Source: Pseudomonas sp. RIT623
Lineage (GTDB): Bacteria; Pseudomonadota; Gammaproteobacteria; Pseudomonadales; Pseudomonadaceae
Length of the DNA stretch: 64,000 nucleotides
Reading direction: 5' to 3'
Assembly: GCF_004519305.1 (NCBI RefSeq)
Contig: NZ_SOZA01000021.1
Location: 1-64,000 of the forward strand
Positions 19,083 through 28,144 of the stretch are shown here, one piece after another (positions within the stretch are counted from its first letter, which is position 1; each line of letters opens with the position of its first letter). The position numbers were made by a program, and so were the translations under genes. The notes under the pieces are model-generated. The model was not told the DNA's origin, did not search any database, and saw only the letters and a program-made list of their open reading frames with translations.

Positions 19083-19934
19083 ATGAACCGTCCATGGCAC
19101 GACCTGCACCGCCCCGACAGCCGCTTGGGCCTGTACCTGCGCGCCCTCGGCAAACGCCGGATCACTGGCAGCCAACTGCCGGCGCAAGGCTTGCGCTGCT
19201 ATTTACGGGTAGATCACGACAACCTGGCGGCCTATCGTCGGCTCTGCCATTTCGCCGATGACGGACGCCTGCCTGGCACTTATCCGCACGTCATGGCCTT
19301 CAGCCTGCAATTACAATTGCTCAGCGCCCATGACTTCCCTTTTCCGTTGCTCGGCCTGGTGCACCTGCGCAACAGCCTGCAGGTCCTGCGCCCGCTGGGC
19401 GGCATCGATGGCTTGCGCTTTGCGGTACATGCCGACAACCTGCAAGCCCATGCCAAGGGCGGCACCTTCGACCTGATCACCGAGGCCGAGGACGGGCTAG
19501 GCCCGCTGTGGCGCGAAACCAGCCGCATGCTGGTGCGCGGTCTGAAGCCTGAGCAGCAGGTCGAGCAAGCACCCGAGGCGCAACCCGACGCATTGCCGGA
19601 GGCTACCCGCTGGTACGCCGACAGCGACATCGGCCGACGCTATGCGCGGGTCTGTGGCGACTACAACCCGATCCACCTAAGCCGCCTGAGTGCGCGGCTG
19701 TTCGGCTTCCCCAGGGCCATCGCCCATGGCATGTGGAGCCAGGCCATGGCCTTGGCGGCGCTGCAAGGACACCTGCCCAGGGCGAGCTATGCGTTCGAGG
19801 TCGACTTTCTCAAGCCGGTGCGCCTGCCCTCGGAAGTGCTGCTCAGCGCCAGCGAGGCCGGCCCCAGCGGCGTGCTCAGGCTCGACGGCCATGGCGGCCT
19901 GGTGCATATGCTCGGAGGCTGGCATTCACTCTGA
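19083..19934 (+). CDS. MaoC-like (R)-enoyl-CoA hydratase/dehydratase
   Basis: This 283-aa protein has a C-terminal hot-dog MaoC domain. The hydratase signature is YNPIHLSRLSARLFGFPRAI, with catalytic Asp/His near residue 195, followed by AHGMWSQAMA. The N-terminal half is a second, degenerate hot-dog unit. I choose ATG 19083 rather than GTG 19077. The GGGAG site at 19071-19075 is correctly spaced for 19083 and too close to 19077. It works with the FabG-like reductase and the divergent thiolase on acyl-CoA intermediates. Confidence 0.9.
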   Translation: MNRPWHDLHRPDSRLGLYLRALGKRRITGSQLPAQGLRCYLRVDHDNLAAYRRLCHFADDGRLPGTYPHVMAFSLQLQLLSAHDFPFPLLGLVHLRNSLQVLRPLGGIDGLRFAVHADNLQAHAKGGTFDLITEAEDGLGPLWRETSRMLVRGLKPEQQVEQAPEAQPDALPEATRWYADSDIGRRYARVCGDYNPIHLSRLSARLFGFPRAIAHGMWSQAMALAALQGHLPRASYAFEVDFLKPVRLPSEVLLSASEAGPSGVLRLDGHGGLVHMLGGWHSL

Positions 19935-20036
19935 ACCTCGGGCCTTGTGGAAGTTGGCTTGCCACCTGGTTGCCGGATAAACCGGCTTGCTTTGCAACGG
20001 GCCTCGCCGGAAGCTATGCGCCACGAGGAGAGCCCA

Positions 20037-20342
20037 ATGAACCTGCAAGAACTGACCGAACGCCTGCATCGCATCCGCGACAACAACGACTGGCGCGGTT
20101 TCCACAGCCCCAAGAACCTGGCCATGGCCGCCAGCGTCGAAATGGCCGAACTGGTGGAAATCTTCCAGTGGCTGACCGAGGAGCAGTCGCGCCAACTGCC
20201 CGCCGACCAGCTCGCCCACGCCGGCCAGGAAGTCGGCGATATCGTCCTCTACCTGTTGCTGCTGTGCAGCGAGCTGGGGCTGGACATGGACGCCGTGGTA
20301 CGGGCCAAGCTGGCCGACAGCGAGAGGCGCTTCGCCAAATGA
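20037..20342 (+). CDS. MazG-like nucleotide pyrophosphohydrolase (RS21-C6/dCTPase type)
   Basis: This 101-aa all-alpha NTP pyrophosphohydrolase has the metal-binding ExxE...ExxD pattern (SVEMAELVEIFQWL, then GQEVGDIVLYL). Relatives hydrolyse non-canonical or deoxy-NTPs to monophosphates. The ATG at 20037 follows GAGGAG. Its stop overlaps the start of the next gene (ATGA at 20339-20342), indicating translational coupling with the methyltransferase. Confidence 0.9.
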   Translation: MNLQELTERLHRIRDNNDWRGFHSPKNLAMAASVEMAELVEIFQWLTEEQSRQLPADQLAHAGQEVGDIVLYLLLLCSELGLDMDAVVRAKLADSERRFAK

Positions 20343-21088
20343 ACGACCGTCACTTCGATGAACTGGCCAGCCGCTTCGCCGAGAAAATCTACGGCGGTGC
20401 CAAGGGTGCGATCCGCCTGGCCGTGCTTCAGGCCGACCTGGCCGAAACCTTGCCCGACCGCCCCCTGCGCGTGCTCGACATCGGTGCCGGCCTTGGCCAT
20501 ATGGCGCTGTGGCTGGCCCAGCGCGGGCACCACCTGACCCTGGCCGAACCCGCCGCGCCGATGCTCGACGGTGCCCGCGCGCGCTTCACCGAAGCCGGCG
20601 CGACGGCGACCTTCATCCAGGCGCCATGGCAGGACCTGCTCGGCCAGCTCACCGAGCCCTACGACCTGGTGCTGTGCCATGCCGTGCTCGAATGGCTGGC
20701 CGAGCCCGAGAGTATCCTGCCGGTGCTGCACCAGCTGACCGCCCCGGGTGGCTGGCTTTCACTGGCGTTCTACAACCGCGACGCGCTGGTCTACCGCAAC
20801 CTGCTCAAGGGCCATTTCCGCAAGCTGCGCAGCAACCGCCTGGCCGGAGAAAAGCAGAGCCTGACCCCACAGAAACCGCTTGATCCCCGTGAGCTCAAGG
20901 CGCAACTTGGGCCTTACTGGCAGGTCGAAAGCGAAAGCGGCGTGAGGGTGTTCCACGACTACATGCCCAAGGAATTCCAGGCCCAGGCCGAGCTGCTCGA
21001 CTTGCTGGAGATGGAACTGGCGCACCGCCGCCACCCCAGTTTCGCTGGACTCGGCCGCTACCTGCACTGGATCTGCCGGCCTCACTGA
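20339..21088 (+). CDS. cmoM: tRNA 5-carboxymethoxyuridine methyltransferase (CmoM-like)
   Basis: This 249-aa class I SAM-dependent methyltransferase has motif I in [16 protein letters not shown] (about residues 44-59) and the CHAVLEWL region (about 113-120). The length and the segment [20 protein letters not shown] are typical of CmoM (SmtA). CmoM methylates cmo5U34 to mcmo5U34 in tRNAs. Translation is coupled to the upstream pyrophosphohydrolase by a 4-nt overlap. The specific CmoM assignment is by family resemblance. Confidence 0.87.
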   Translation: MNDRHFDELASRFAEKIYGGAKGAIRLAVLQADLAETLPDRPLRVLDIGAGLGHMALWLAQRGHHLTLAEPAAPMLDGARARFTEAGATATFIQAPWQDLLGQLTEPYDLVLCHAVLEWLAEPESILPVLHQLTAPGGWLSLAFYNRDALVYRNLLKGHFRKLRSNRLAGEKQSLTPQKPLDPRELKAQLGPYWQVESESGVRVFHDYMPKEFQAQAELLDLLEMELAHRRHPSFAGLGRYLHWICRPH

Positions 21089-21108
21089 AGCATCCGCCAG
21101 GAGGACTC

Positions 21109-21735
21109 ATGGCGTACCGCCTGTTGTGTCTGGCCCTGTTGCCCTTCGCCCTGGCCGCCTGCCAGGGCAGCAACCCTTATGTCGCCAGCAGCAAGCCGCT
21201 GCCGCCGGCACCGCCCCAGGCCGCCACCACCTTCGACAGCAGCGCCTACCCGGCGCCGGCGCGCGACTATGGCCGCTATCGCAGCTGGCGCTGGCGCGAC
21301 GACCAGTTGCCGCAGGGCCCGCTGAACGCGGCCCCCGGGCAGTTGGCGGACGCGGTCAGCAACGCGCTCGACCAGCACGGCCTGCGCCCGGCCCGAGGCG
21401 CCGCCGCCGACCTGCTGGTAAGCGCCAAAGTGCGCCTGGAGCGGCGCCTGCGCCAGGTGCGGGACTACGACTACGATCCCTACTACGGCCCCTACGGCGG
21501 CATCGGCTACGGCGGCTATCGCAACGGTTACGGCGGCTATGCCAGCGTGCCGATCGTGCGTACCTACGAGGTCGAGGTGATGGTGGTGCGCATCGACCTG
21601 TTCGACGCCCGCGACGGCCAGCCGGTCTGGAGCGCCAGCGCCGAAAGTGGCAGCGACAAGGACTCGCCGCGTGAACGCGAAAGCGCCCTGCGTGAATCGG
21701 TGGGCAAGGCGCTCAGCGGCTATCCTCCCAGTTAA
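21109..21735 (+). CDS. DUF4136 lipoprotein (first of a pair)
   Basis: This 208-aa predicted lipoprotein has a signal sequence with lipobox LAAC (Cys18). The DUF4136 domain runs from about residue 45 to the end ([53 protein letters not shown]). A Tyr/Gly-rich loop ([20 protein letters not shown]) interrupts it near residues 122-146. It has the same layout as the next gene, 20 nt downstream, so the two arose by duplication and are likely one operon. It is probably periplasmic or at the outer membrane. The function is unknown. Confidence 0.88.
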   Translation: MAYRLLCLALLPFALAACQGSNPYVASSKPLPPAPPQAATTFDSSAYPAPARDYGRYRSWRWRDDQLPQGPLNAAPGQLADAVSNALDQHGLRPARGAAADLLVSAKVRLERRLRQVRDYDYDPYYGPYGGIGYGGYRNGYGGYASVPIVRTYEVEVMVVRIDLFDARDGQPVWSASAESGSDKDSPRERESALRESVGKALSGYPPS

Positions 21736-21755
21736 CCTTGAACCGGAGAACCATC

Positions 21756-22316
21756 ATGTTGCGCCGTCTCGTTCCACTGTCACTCGCCCTGTTGCTGGCG
21801 GCCTGTTCGAGCAACAACGTGCAACAGGACTTCGATGCCAGCCGCGACTTCGCCGCCTATCGCAGTTGGGCCTGGCAGGAGCCGGCCCTGCAATACCGCC
21901 CGGACGACCCACGCATCAAGAGCGACCTGACCGAACAGCGTATCCGCCAGGCCGTGACCGGACAGCTCGACCAGCGCGGCCTGCGCCCGGCGCAGGGCAA
22001 TGCCCGACCCGATGTGAAAGTGCGCGCCTACCTGATCGTCGAAGAACGCCAGCAGCAGATCACCACCAACTATGGTGGTGCCTGGGGCGGTTACTGGGGG
22101 GGCTACTGGGGCGGACCGATGTACAACGAGACCCGCAGCGTCGACTACAAGGTGGCGACTATCCAGGTCGACCTGTTCGATGGCCGCGACGGCAAGCTGG
22201 TGTGGCGCGGCAGCGCCGAGCAGATCATGAACAACTACCCACCCAGCCCGCAGGAGCGCAACGCGGCGATCCACAAGACCGTGACCCAGGTGTTGAGCAA
22301 CTATCCGCCGCATTGA
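21756..22316 (+). CDS. DUF4136 lipoprotein (second of a pair)
   Basis: This 186-aa predicted lipoprotein has lipobox LAAC with Cys17 (ATG at 21756, GGAG upstream). It repeats the domain layout of the upstream gene: FDASRDFAAYRSWAWQEPA, then QLDQRGLRPAQGNARPD, then a Gly/Trp/Tyr-rich loop GGAWGGYWGGYWGG near residue 112, then VDLFDGRDGKLVWRGSAEQ. The role is unknown. A single REP half-element follows the stop codon. Confidence 0.88.
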   Translation: MLRRLVPLSLALLLAACSSNNVQQDFDASRDFAAYRSWAWQEPALQYRPDDPRIKSDLTEQRIRQAVTGQLDQRGLRPAQGNARPDVKVRAYLIVEERQQQITTNYGGAWGGYWGGYWGGPMYNETRSVDYKVATIQVDLFDGRDGKLVWRGSAEQIMNNYPPSPQERNAAIHKTVTQVLSNYPPH

Positions 22317-22342
22317 GGTGCGCAACGCCAGACCGCGCCTGC

Positions 22343-22370
22343 CTGTAGGAGCCAGCTTGCTGGCGAACCA
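22343..22370. repeat. Single REP half-element
   Basis: CTGTAGGAGCCAGCTTGCTGGCGAA is a degenerate member of the GCCGGCTTGCCGGCGAA family, standing alone between the second DUF4136 gene and tadG. Confidence 0.6.
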
Positions 22371-22505
22371 GGCGACGCGATGGATGGCACCGACAAGGCC
22401 GGCACTTCCAGTGCCGGACTAAAACAAGGCAAATCGCCATCACCTTGGCTACACTCCCTGCACCGCCGCCGTGCTGCCGGGCCTCTGGCCGGCAAAGGAG
22501 TGCCT

Positions 22506-24419
22506 GTGGTTACCCGTTCCGCTGTGCGCCAACGCGGCGCGATCGGTCTGATGGCCGTAATGACCCTGGGCCTGGCGCTGATGTTCATGCTGCTGACGGT
22601 CGACGGCGGGCGGCTGTATCTTGAGCAACGCAAGCTGCAGCGCATCGCCGACATGGCCGCGCTCGAGGCCGCCGAACATGGCGGCCAGTGCGGCGGCAAC
22701 GGCCCCCAGGCCAGCGCATTGGCGCGGACCGCTGCCACCCGCAATGGCCACGCCCCGCTCAATCCACTGATCGCCAGCTGTGGCTACCTGCGCACCGGCA
22801 ATGACAACCTGCGCGTGTTCACCGCCGATGCCACGCGCAACGAAGCGATCAAGGTCGAGGTCAGCAATATCGTGGTCACCAGCGTGGCCGGAGGGATCTA
22901 TGCCCTGGTACAGGGCGGCGCATTGGCGCCCACCACCACCTTGCGCGCTAGCGCGGTAGCGGCCAGTCCAGGGCCGCCCCAGGCGATGTTGAGCATTCGC
23001 AGTAGCCTGGTGAGCCTGGACTCACGTCACTCGGCCTTGCTCAATGCCCTCGTGCGCAGCCTCGGTGGCAACCTTCAGCTCGACCTGGCTAGCTGGCAGG
23101 GTATCGCCGCCACACAGATCAATCTGCTCAAGTACGCCGACCAGCTAGCCATCGACCTGGGAGTGAAGGTCGGCGATTACGACAAGCTGCTCAGCACGGA
23201 TGCCACCCTCAGCAAACTGCTCGATGCCGCCGTGCGCGTCCTGCAACAAAGTGGTGCCGCCGCCGACGTCGCCACCAACCTGGGTAAGCTCGCGCTTGGT
23301 ACAGCAAACGGCACGCTCCTGAACCTGGGAGACATTCTGGCAATACAGAACGGCACAGCACAGGCTGGGCTGGATACCAGCATCCAACTACTGCAACTGG
23401 TCCAGGGCATGATTCAGTTGGCTGTCAGCAATAGCGCCGCCACCGTTGATCTGCCCATCAGTGTGCTCGGGCTGGTCAATGGCCGCATCCAGATGAAGGT
23501 GATCCAACCGGAACAATTTTCAGCAGTGGGCAATCCGGCGACCGACCGGATCGAAGTGCACACCGCCCAAGTCCAGGCGCTGGTTTCGCTGGACCTGCCA
23601 CTGCTCAACGGCGTCCTCGGTTTGCTGAACACCGTGCTTGGCCTAGCCGCGCCCTTGACCTCCGTGCTCAACAGCCTTCTGCACCTTAATCTGGTGGATG
23701 TCCTGCAAGGTTTGACCTGCTCGCTTGGGCTCAGTCAATGCAAATACTTGGATGTCCTACCGGTACCGGACAAGTTGTCCTTGGATATCGGAGTCGACGT
23801 GGCCAGGGCACAGAGCTTGGTTACCGATCACCGATGTGGAGCACAAAAGAGCCTGACGGTGGCGACGCAAAGCGCGGCGGCAGTTGTCTCGATCGGCAAG
23901 GCCAAGGACTCGGCGGCGTTCTTCAAGGATAGCGCGGCAGCCTTCACGCCTTTGCCGCTTGTCGATATTGGTATCAAGACATGCGGCCCACTGGGCGCCG
24001 CCTGCACTCGGGTAGCCTTTGCAGGCGGTGGCATTGGCCTGAAGGCCAGTGCACCGATTCTGCGCAGCGAAACGACGGCATTGCTGTTCGTCACCCCACC
24101 CGATATCGGCAAAACGCCCGACTATCTACGCATGAGCACGCAAGATGTCGTCGGCAGCCTCTCCAGCACGCTCGCAGGCGTACAGATCGAAGCCTACAAA
24201 CCCGCTGTTGGCAACGTCTTCTCTGACGTCATGGCCTTGGTGGCTGGTACGCTCAGCTCGGTCAAAGCCATCCTCGAACCCTTGATCAAAAACCTGCTCA
24301 GTCCCTTGCTTGATCCGCTGCTCAATGTGCTGCTCAAAGTGCTTGGCATCGACCTCGCCAGCGCCGAAGTGGGCGCCAACCTCAGTTGCTCCAGCGGCCA
24401 CGCTCAACTGGTGATGTGA
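22506..24419 (+). CDS. tadG: TadG-like Flp pilus assembly protein
   Basis: This roughly 637-aa protein has an N-terminal TadG/TadE-type segment: RQRGAIGLMAVMTLGLALMFML, then LTVDGGRLYLEQRKLQRIAD. That is one membrane helix followed by the conserved D-x-G-x-L region. A long periplasmic domain follows, rich in LxxLL-type segments. The best start is a GTG at 22506 (another GTG at 22500), with AAGGAG just upstream. No ATG sits close to the membrane segment. It lies alone on the plus strand, outside the main tad operon, and its 3' end overlaps that of pprA by 16 nt (24404-24419). In P. aeruginosa, as I recall, tadG lies next to pprB, so this is a rearrangement. Confidence 0.83.
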   Translation: MVTRSAVRQRGAIGLMAVMTLGLALMFMLLTVDGGRLYLEQRKLQRIADMAALEAAEHGGQCGGNGPQASALARTAATRNGHAPLNPLIASCGYLRTGNDNLRVFTADATRNEAIKVEVSNIVVTSVAGGIYALVQGGALAPTTTLRASAVAASPGPPQAMLSIRSSLVSLDSRHSALLNALVRSLGGNLQLDLASWQGIAATQINLLKYADQLAIDLGVKVGDYDKLLSTDATLSKLLDAAVRVLQQSGAAADVATNLGKLALGTANGTLLNLGDILAIQNGTAQAGLDTSIQLLQLVQGMIQLAVSNSAATVDLPISVLGLVNGRIQMKVIQPEQFSAVGNPATDRIEVHTAQVQALVSLDLPLLNGVLGLLNTVLGLAAPLTSVLNSLLHLNLVDVLQGLTCSLGLSQCKYLDVLPVPDKLSLDIGVDVARAQSLVTDHRCGAQKSLTVATQSAAAVVSIGKAKDSAAFFKDSAAAFTPLPLVDIGIKTCGPLGAACTRVAFAGGGIGLKASAPILRSETTALLFVTPPDIGKTPDYLRMSTQDVVGSLSSTLAGVQIEAYKPAVGNVFSDVMALVAGTLSSVKAILEPLIKNLLSPLLDPLLNVLLKVLGIDLASAEVGANLSCSSGHAQLVM

Positions 24420-27040
24420 AGCGGCAACTCGACCCGAAAGCACGCCCCTTCGCCAGCGTTGGCCACCGTCAGGCTGCCGCCCATGTGCGCGACGATCCCG
24501 TGGCTCACCGACAGCCCCAACCCGGTGCCGACCCCAGCCGGCTTGGTGGTGAAGAACGGCTCGAAGATGCGCTCGTGCAGAAGCGGGTCGATGCCGCCAG
24601 CGTTGTCGTCCACCAGCAGGCACAGGCGCCCGCGCTCCAGCACTTGGCGCACGCGAATCCAAGGGTGCTCCTGGCCCTGCTCGAGCAAGGCATCGCGGGC
24701 ATTGACCATCAGGTTGATCAACACCTGCTCCAACTGGTCCTGGTGCCCGAGTACCCACGGCTGCTCGCCGGGGCATTCGATCTGCAGCACCACACCCTTG
24801 CCGCGCAAGCCTTCTTCCAGCAACGCCCGCGCGCCCTCCACGGCGGCCCAGGCGGTGAACGGCGCATGCTCGAGCGCCGAGCGCCGGCCATACACGCGCA
24901 TGTGCTCCACCAGCCGCGCGGCACGCTCGACCTGGGCTTCGATGCGGCGCAGCTTGTCCGCAAGGTAAGCCGGGTCGGCGGCGCCGTTGTCCAGGCGCTT
25001 GAGCGTGTTGGCCACGGCCATGCGCATCACGTTGAGCGGCTGGTTGATCTCGTGCACCAGGCCGGTGGCCAACTCGCCCAGGGTGGCCATCTTGGCGCCT
25101 TGCAACAGCTGCTGCTGGCTGCGCCGCACCTCGGTATTGTCGCGGCCAACGGCCTGGACTTCGAGCAGACGGCCCTGCTCATCGAACAGCCCGCGGTCGG
25201 CCCACACCCACCAGGCATGCTCGCGCCCTGGCAGTTGCAGGCAGATTTGCGCGCTACTCACCGGGTGCTCGGGCGTGAGCGCGCGCAGACGCAGCAGGAA
25301 CGCTTCGCGCTGCTCTTCGGACAGCCACTGCCCCAGGTCCGCGCCCTCGAGCTGCGCAGGCGCGCAGCCCAGGTAGTCGGCCAGGGGCCGGTTGCCGAAC
25401 AGCAAGGTCAGGTCTGGACGGTAACGGCAGATCATCGCCGGTGAGTCCTCGACCAGTACCCGGTAGCGCTCCTCGCTCTGGCGCATGCGCTCGGCGGCTT
25501 CGGTGGCCTCGCTGACATCCAGCCATAGGCCGACCACTTCCAGCGGCTGGCCAAGATCGTCACGCAGCAAGCGCGCCTCATCGAGCATCCAGTGATAGCC
25601 CCCCAGCTGGTCGCGCAGACGGTAGCGGCACCGCACCTGGCCCTCGCGCATCAAGCTGCGGGTACGTTCCAGCCACAGCGCACGGTCCTGCGGATGCACC
25701 GCCAGGCCGGGCTGACGTGCCTGCTCGCTGTCCGGCGCCCAACCCAGCAGAGGCGCCAGGCTGGCGCTGAAGAACTCACTGTGCAACGCGCCCTCGGCAT
25801 AGCGTTGCACGTAGATCACCGCCGGCGAGCTGGCGATCAGGTTTTCCAGCCGGGCGCGCGCAGCGCCGGCTTGTTGCTCCTGGGCCTTGAGCGCGCTGAT
25901 ATCGAGCAAAAAACCACGCACCTGCCCGTCCCGCCCATGGCCGGCCCAATGCAGCCAGCGCGACGGCGCCTGCACGTCGCTGCCCAGCACCCGCACATTC
26001 AGGCTCAGTGCATGCCCGTCACGGGCCTGGGCCAGGGCCAGTTGCGCCGGCTCACGGTCGGCGGGGTGCAGGCATGCCAGCCACTGCTGCTCGCTGGCAC
26101 GGCGCGGCAGCTCGAGAGCGGCGGCCAGGCTCGGGTCCAGTTGCAAGTCACCTTGCGCCGGCCATTGCCACCAGCCCGCGCCCAACTGCTGCTGCAAATC
26201 GTCGAGGTGGGCGGCCTGCTCGTGCAACTGCTGGCGGCGATGGCGCACCAGCAACGGCTCGGCCAGGGTCCGCAGCAATGCCAGCGCCATGTCGGCCGGC
26301 GGCACCTGGGGGGCGCCAGCGCACAGCAACCACGCCTCGGCATCCTGGCCCAGACGGCAAGGCACCAGGAACAACGACACCCCACCGCACAGCGCCAGCA
26401 GCTCCAGGTCGTCATTGGCCTCGACCAGGCCCTGGGCCGGCCATGCCTGCAGCCGCGCCTGCAAGGCGCGGTCAGCGGGCCAGGGCCAGGCGCCCTCGCT
26501 GCTGGCGTAGTGTCGCCAGCCATCGGCCTCGCGCAGCAGCAAACGCAACGAGCGGGCCTGCCAGTGCTCGGCAAGCCGTTGCAACTGCTCCTCGGTGGTC
26601 TGCACCAGGCGCGCCGCGCCGCACTCACGCAGGGCATGGCCGATCTCGCCGAGCAATGGCCGCTGCCGGTCCCAGCGCTGCTCGCGCAGCAGGTCGCCGA
26701 TATCGAACAGCTGCAACAGCCAACCCTGGGCCTGGCGCAGCAGCCAGCCACGGGTGTGCAGGGCCTGGCCGACAACCGTGTGGAAATCCAGGTCCAGCGG
26801 CTGTCCCTGCCAGTCGGCGGGCTCGCCTTCGAGCACCACCCAGCTGTGCCTGAGCAGGTAATCGTGCACCCGCCCACCGGCCTGCCCGGGCAGCGCCAGC
26901 AAGGTCCGCAGCGGGCCGGCCAGGCGCTGCACCCGGGCCTGGTCGTCGAGCCACAGTTGCAGGCCGACCGCTGGCGGCACCTGCGGTTCGGGCAGCGGGG
27001 TGGGCGCCGTGCGCCAGCGATCGAACAAGCCGCCACTCAC
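24404..27040 (-). CDS. pprA: PprA-type PAS-containing sensor histidine kinase
   Basis: This 878-aa kinase has a long N-terminal region with PAS-like segments and PAS domains at about 393-510 (LENLIASSPAVIYVQRYAEG) and 520-640 (YRVLVEDSPAMICRYRPDLT). The HisKA box GLVHEINQPLNVM carries phospho-accepting His663, and a HATPase domain completes the C terminus (DQLEQVLINLMVNARDAL, DDNAGGIDP). I see no transmembrane helix, so it is probably cytoplasmic. It is the likely partner of PprB, as in P. aeruginosa. The start is GTG at 27040, overlapping the stop of the TadE-like gene (GTGA), so the two are co-translated. Confidence 0.87.
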   Translation of the reverse strand: MSGGLFDRWRTAPTPLPEPQVPPAVGLQLWLDDQARVQRLAGPLRTLLALPGQAGGRVHDYLLRHSWVVLEGEPADWQGQPLDLDFHTVVGQALHTRGWLLRQAQGWLLQLFDIGDLLREQRWDRQRPLLGEIGHALRECGAARLVQTTEEQLQRLAEHWQARSLRLLLREADGWRHYASSEGAWPWPADRALQARLQAWPAQGLVEANDDLELLALCGGVSLFLVPCRLGQDAEAWLLCAGAPQVPPADMALALLRTLAEPLLVRHRRQQLHEQAAHLDDLQQQLGAGWWQWPAQGDLQLDPSLAAALELPRRASEQQWLACLHPADREPAQLALAQARDGHALSLNVRVLGSDVQAPSRWLHWAGHGRDGQVRGFLLDISALKAQEQQAGAARARLENLIASSPAVIYVQRYAEGALHSEFFSASLAPLLGWAPDSEQARQPGLAVHPQDRALWLERTRSLMREGQVRCRYRLRDQLGGYHWMLDEARLLRDDLGQPLEVVGLWLDVSEATEAAERMRQSEERYRVLVEDSPAMICRYRPDLTLLFGNRPLADYLGCAPAQLEGADLGQWLSEEQREAFLLRLRALTPEHPVSSAQICLQLPGREHAWWVWADRGLFDEQGRLLEVQAVGRDNTEVRRSQQQLLQGAKMATLGELATGLVHEINQPLNVMRMAVANTLKRLDNGAADPAYLADKLRRIEAQVERAARLVEHMRVYGRRSALEHAPFTAWAAVEGARALLEEGLRGKGVVLQIECPGEQPWVLGHQDQLEQVLINLMVNARDALLEQGQEHPWIRVRQVLERGRLCLLVDDNAGGIDPLLHERIFEPFFTTKPAGVGTGLGLSVSHGIVAHMGGSLTVANAGEGACFRVELPLHITS

Positions 27041-27480
27041 AGTTGCAGGCTCGCCTGGGCCTGCAAGCGCGCGGGCAGCTTAGGCACCTCGCCGACCAGG
27101 GGCAGCACCAGGGTCGGCAAGACTCGTGTGAGCCGGTCGCGCGGGTAGTCGATGACCACCGTCAGCACCTTGTCGGCGCCAACGCTGACCCGGGTGTCGG
27201 TGATCACGCTAAAGCCCAGGGCATTGGGCATCCACGCCAACTGCTGGGCGATCACCTGGCGGGCCAGGCCCTGCACATCCAGGGCGTAGGTCTGGCTGCT
27301 CGGGTCCACCGCCACGCAGCGGCGCACCGCCTCGCTGCTGGCCTGGTTGAACGATTGCAGCATCAGCATCGGCAAGGCGTAGCTGACCAAACCGTAGAAC
27401 ACCGCGAAAAACACCATGAATACCGCGACAAACTCGATGGCTGCCGCGCCTTTTTGCTGCCGCGCCGGGCTTGCTTGCAT
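27037..27480 (-). CDS. TadE-like pseudopilin
   Basis: This 147-aa protein has a pseudopilin leader RQQKGAAAIEF, with cleavage expected after Gly and Glu at +5. A hydrophobic helix (FVAVFMVFFAVFYGLVSYAL) and a small periplasmic part follow. TadE/TadF-family proteins are processed by the Tad prepilin peptidase and needed for Flp pilus assembly. It is translationally coupled to pprA by a 4-nt overlap and divergent from fppA (75-nt gap), so its promoter lies at 27481-27555. Confidence 0.85.
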   Translation of the reverse strand: MQASPARQQKGAAAIEFVAVFMVFFAVFYGLVSYALPMLMLQSFNQASSEAVRRCVAVDPSSQTYALDVQGLARQVIAQQLAWMPNALGFSVITDTRVSVGADKVLTVVIDYPRDRLTRVLPTLVLPLVGEVPKLPARLQAQASLQL

Positions 27481-27555
27481 GATCGCGTCTACCCTGAGTC
27501 TGAGACTTGGATAAAAGCATAGATCCGTTCAACGAATAGGGATGGCCATTTGCCA

Positions 27556-28026
27556 ATGCACAGCATTGTTCTTCTGATGTGGCTTGCCTTGTGCACCGAA
27601 CAAGATGTCCGTGAACGACAAATCTCCAACACCCTCACCCTCGGAGTCGCTGCCTGTGCCCTGGTCTGGCTGTTCGCCACCGGGCGCAGCTGGATCGGCG
27701 CCGAGGCCAGCGAGGCGGGCTGGGCACTGGCCATCGTCATGCTGCTCACCCTGCCCGGCTACATGCTCGGCCGCTTCGGCGCCGGCGACGTCAAGTTGAT
27801 GGGCGCCCTGGCCCTGGCCACCAGCCCGCAGTACGTGCTCGGCACCTTCATCGGCGCCGGGGTCACGGTGCTGGCCTGGCTATTCGGTCGCCGCCGCCTG
27901 TGGACCCTGCTCAACCCCAAGGTGAAAAAGCGCATGCAAGCGCTGGCCGAACAGGTCGGTGACAAGCAGCCGTTCGCCCCGTACGTACTGGCCGGCTTCC
28001 TGCTGACAGCCGTTTGGATCCAATAG
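27556..28026 (+). CDS. fppA: Flp-type prepilin peptidase (FppA/TadV, A24 family)
   Basis: This 156-aa inner-membrane aspartic protease processes Flp and the TadE/TadG-type pseudopilins. The two catalytic aspartates are Asp17 (in TEQDVRERQISN) and Asp78 in the GAGDVKLM motif. It has several hydrophobic segments and lacks the N-methyltransferase domain of PilD, as expected for Tad-type peptidases. The ATG at 27556 is used, although an in-frame TTG lies 6 nt upstream. A 118-nt gap with a perfect 14-bp palindrome separates it from pprB. Confidence 0.9.
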   Translation: MHSIVLLMWLALCTEQDVRERQISNTLTLGVAACALVWLFATGRSWIGAEASEAGWALAIVMLLTLPGYMLGRFGAGDVKLMGALALATSPQYVLGTFIGAGVTVLAWLFGRRRLWTLLNPKVKKRMQALAEQVGDKQPFAPYVLAGFLLTAVWIQ

Positions 28027-28027
28027 A

Positions 28028-28069
28028 CGACCGTACGGTCGAATAAGGCGCGAGGCCAATGTACATAAT
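28028..28069 (+). promoter_or_regulatory. Palindromic operator and -10-like box upstream of pprB
   Basis: CGACCGTACGGTCG (28028-28041) is a perfect 14-bp palindrome beginning just after the fppA stop codon. A -10-like CATAAT (28064-28069) lies 22 bp further on, placing the palindrome just upstream of and touching the expected -35 position. This looks like a dimeric-regulator operator at a pprB promoter, but could instead be a small 3' hairpin of fppA. The binding protein is unknown. Confidence 0.45.
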
Positions 28070-28144
28070 TGCAAAGTGCGACTACTTTTCTACCTGCCAG
28101 AGCGTCTGGCCCGGGAGCAGGGCCGATACAACAGGGAGTTGATC

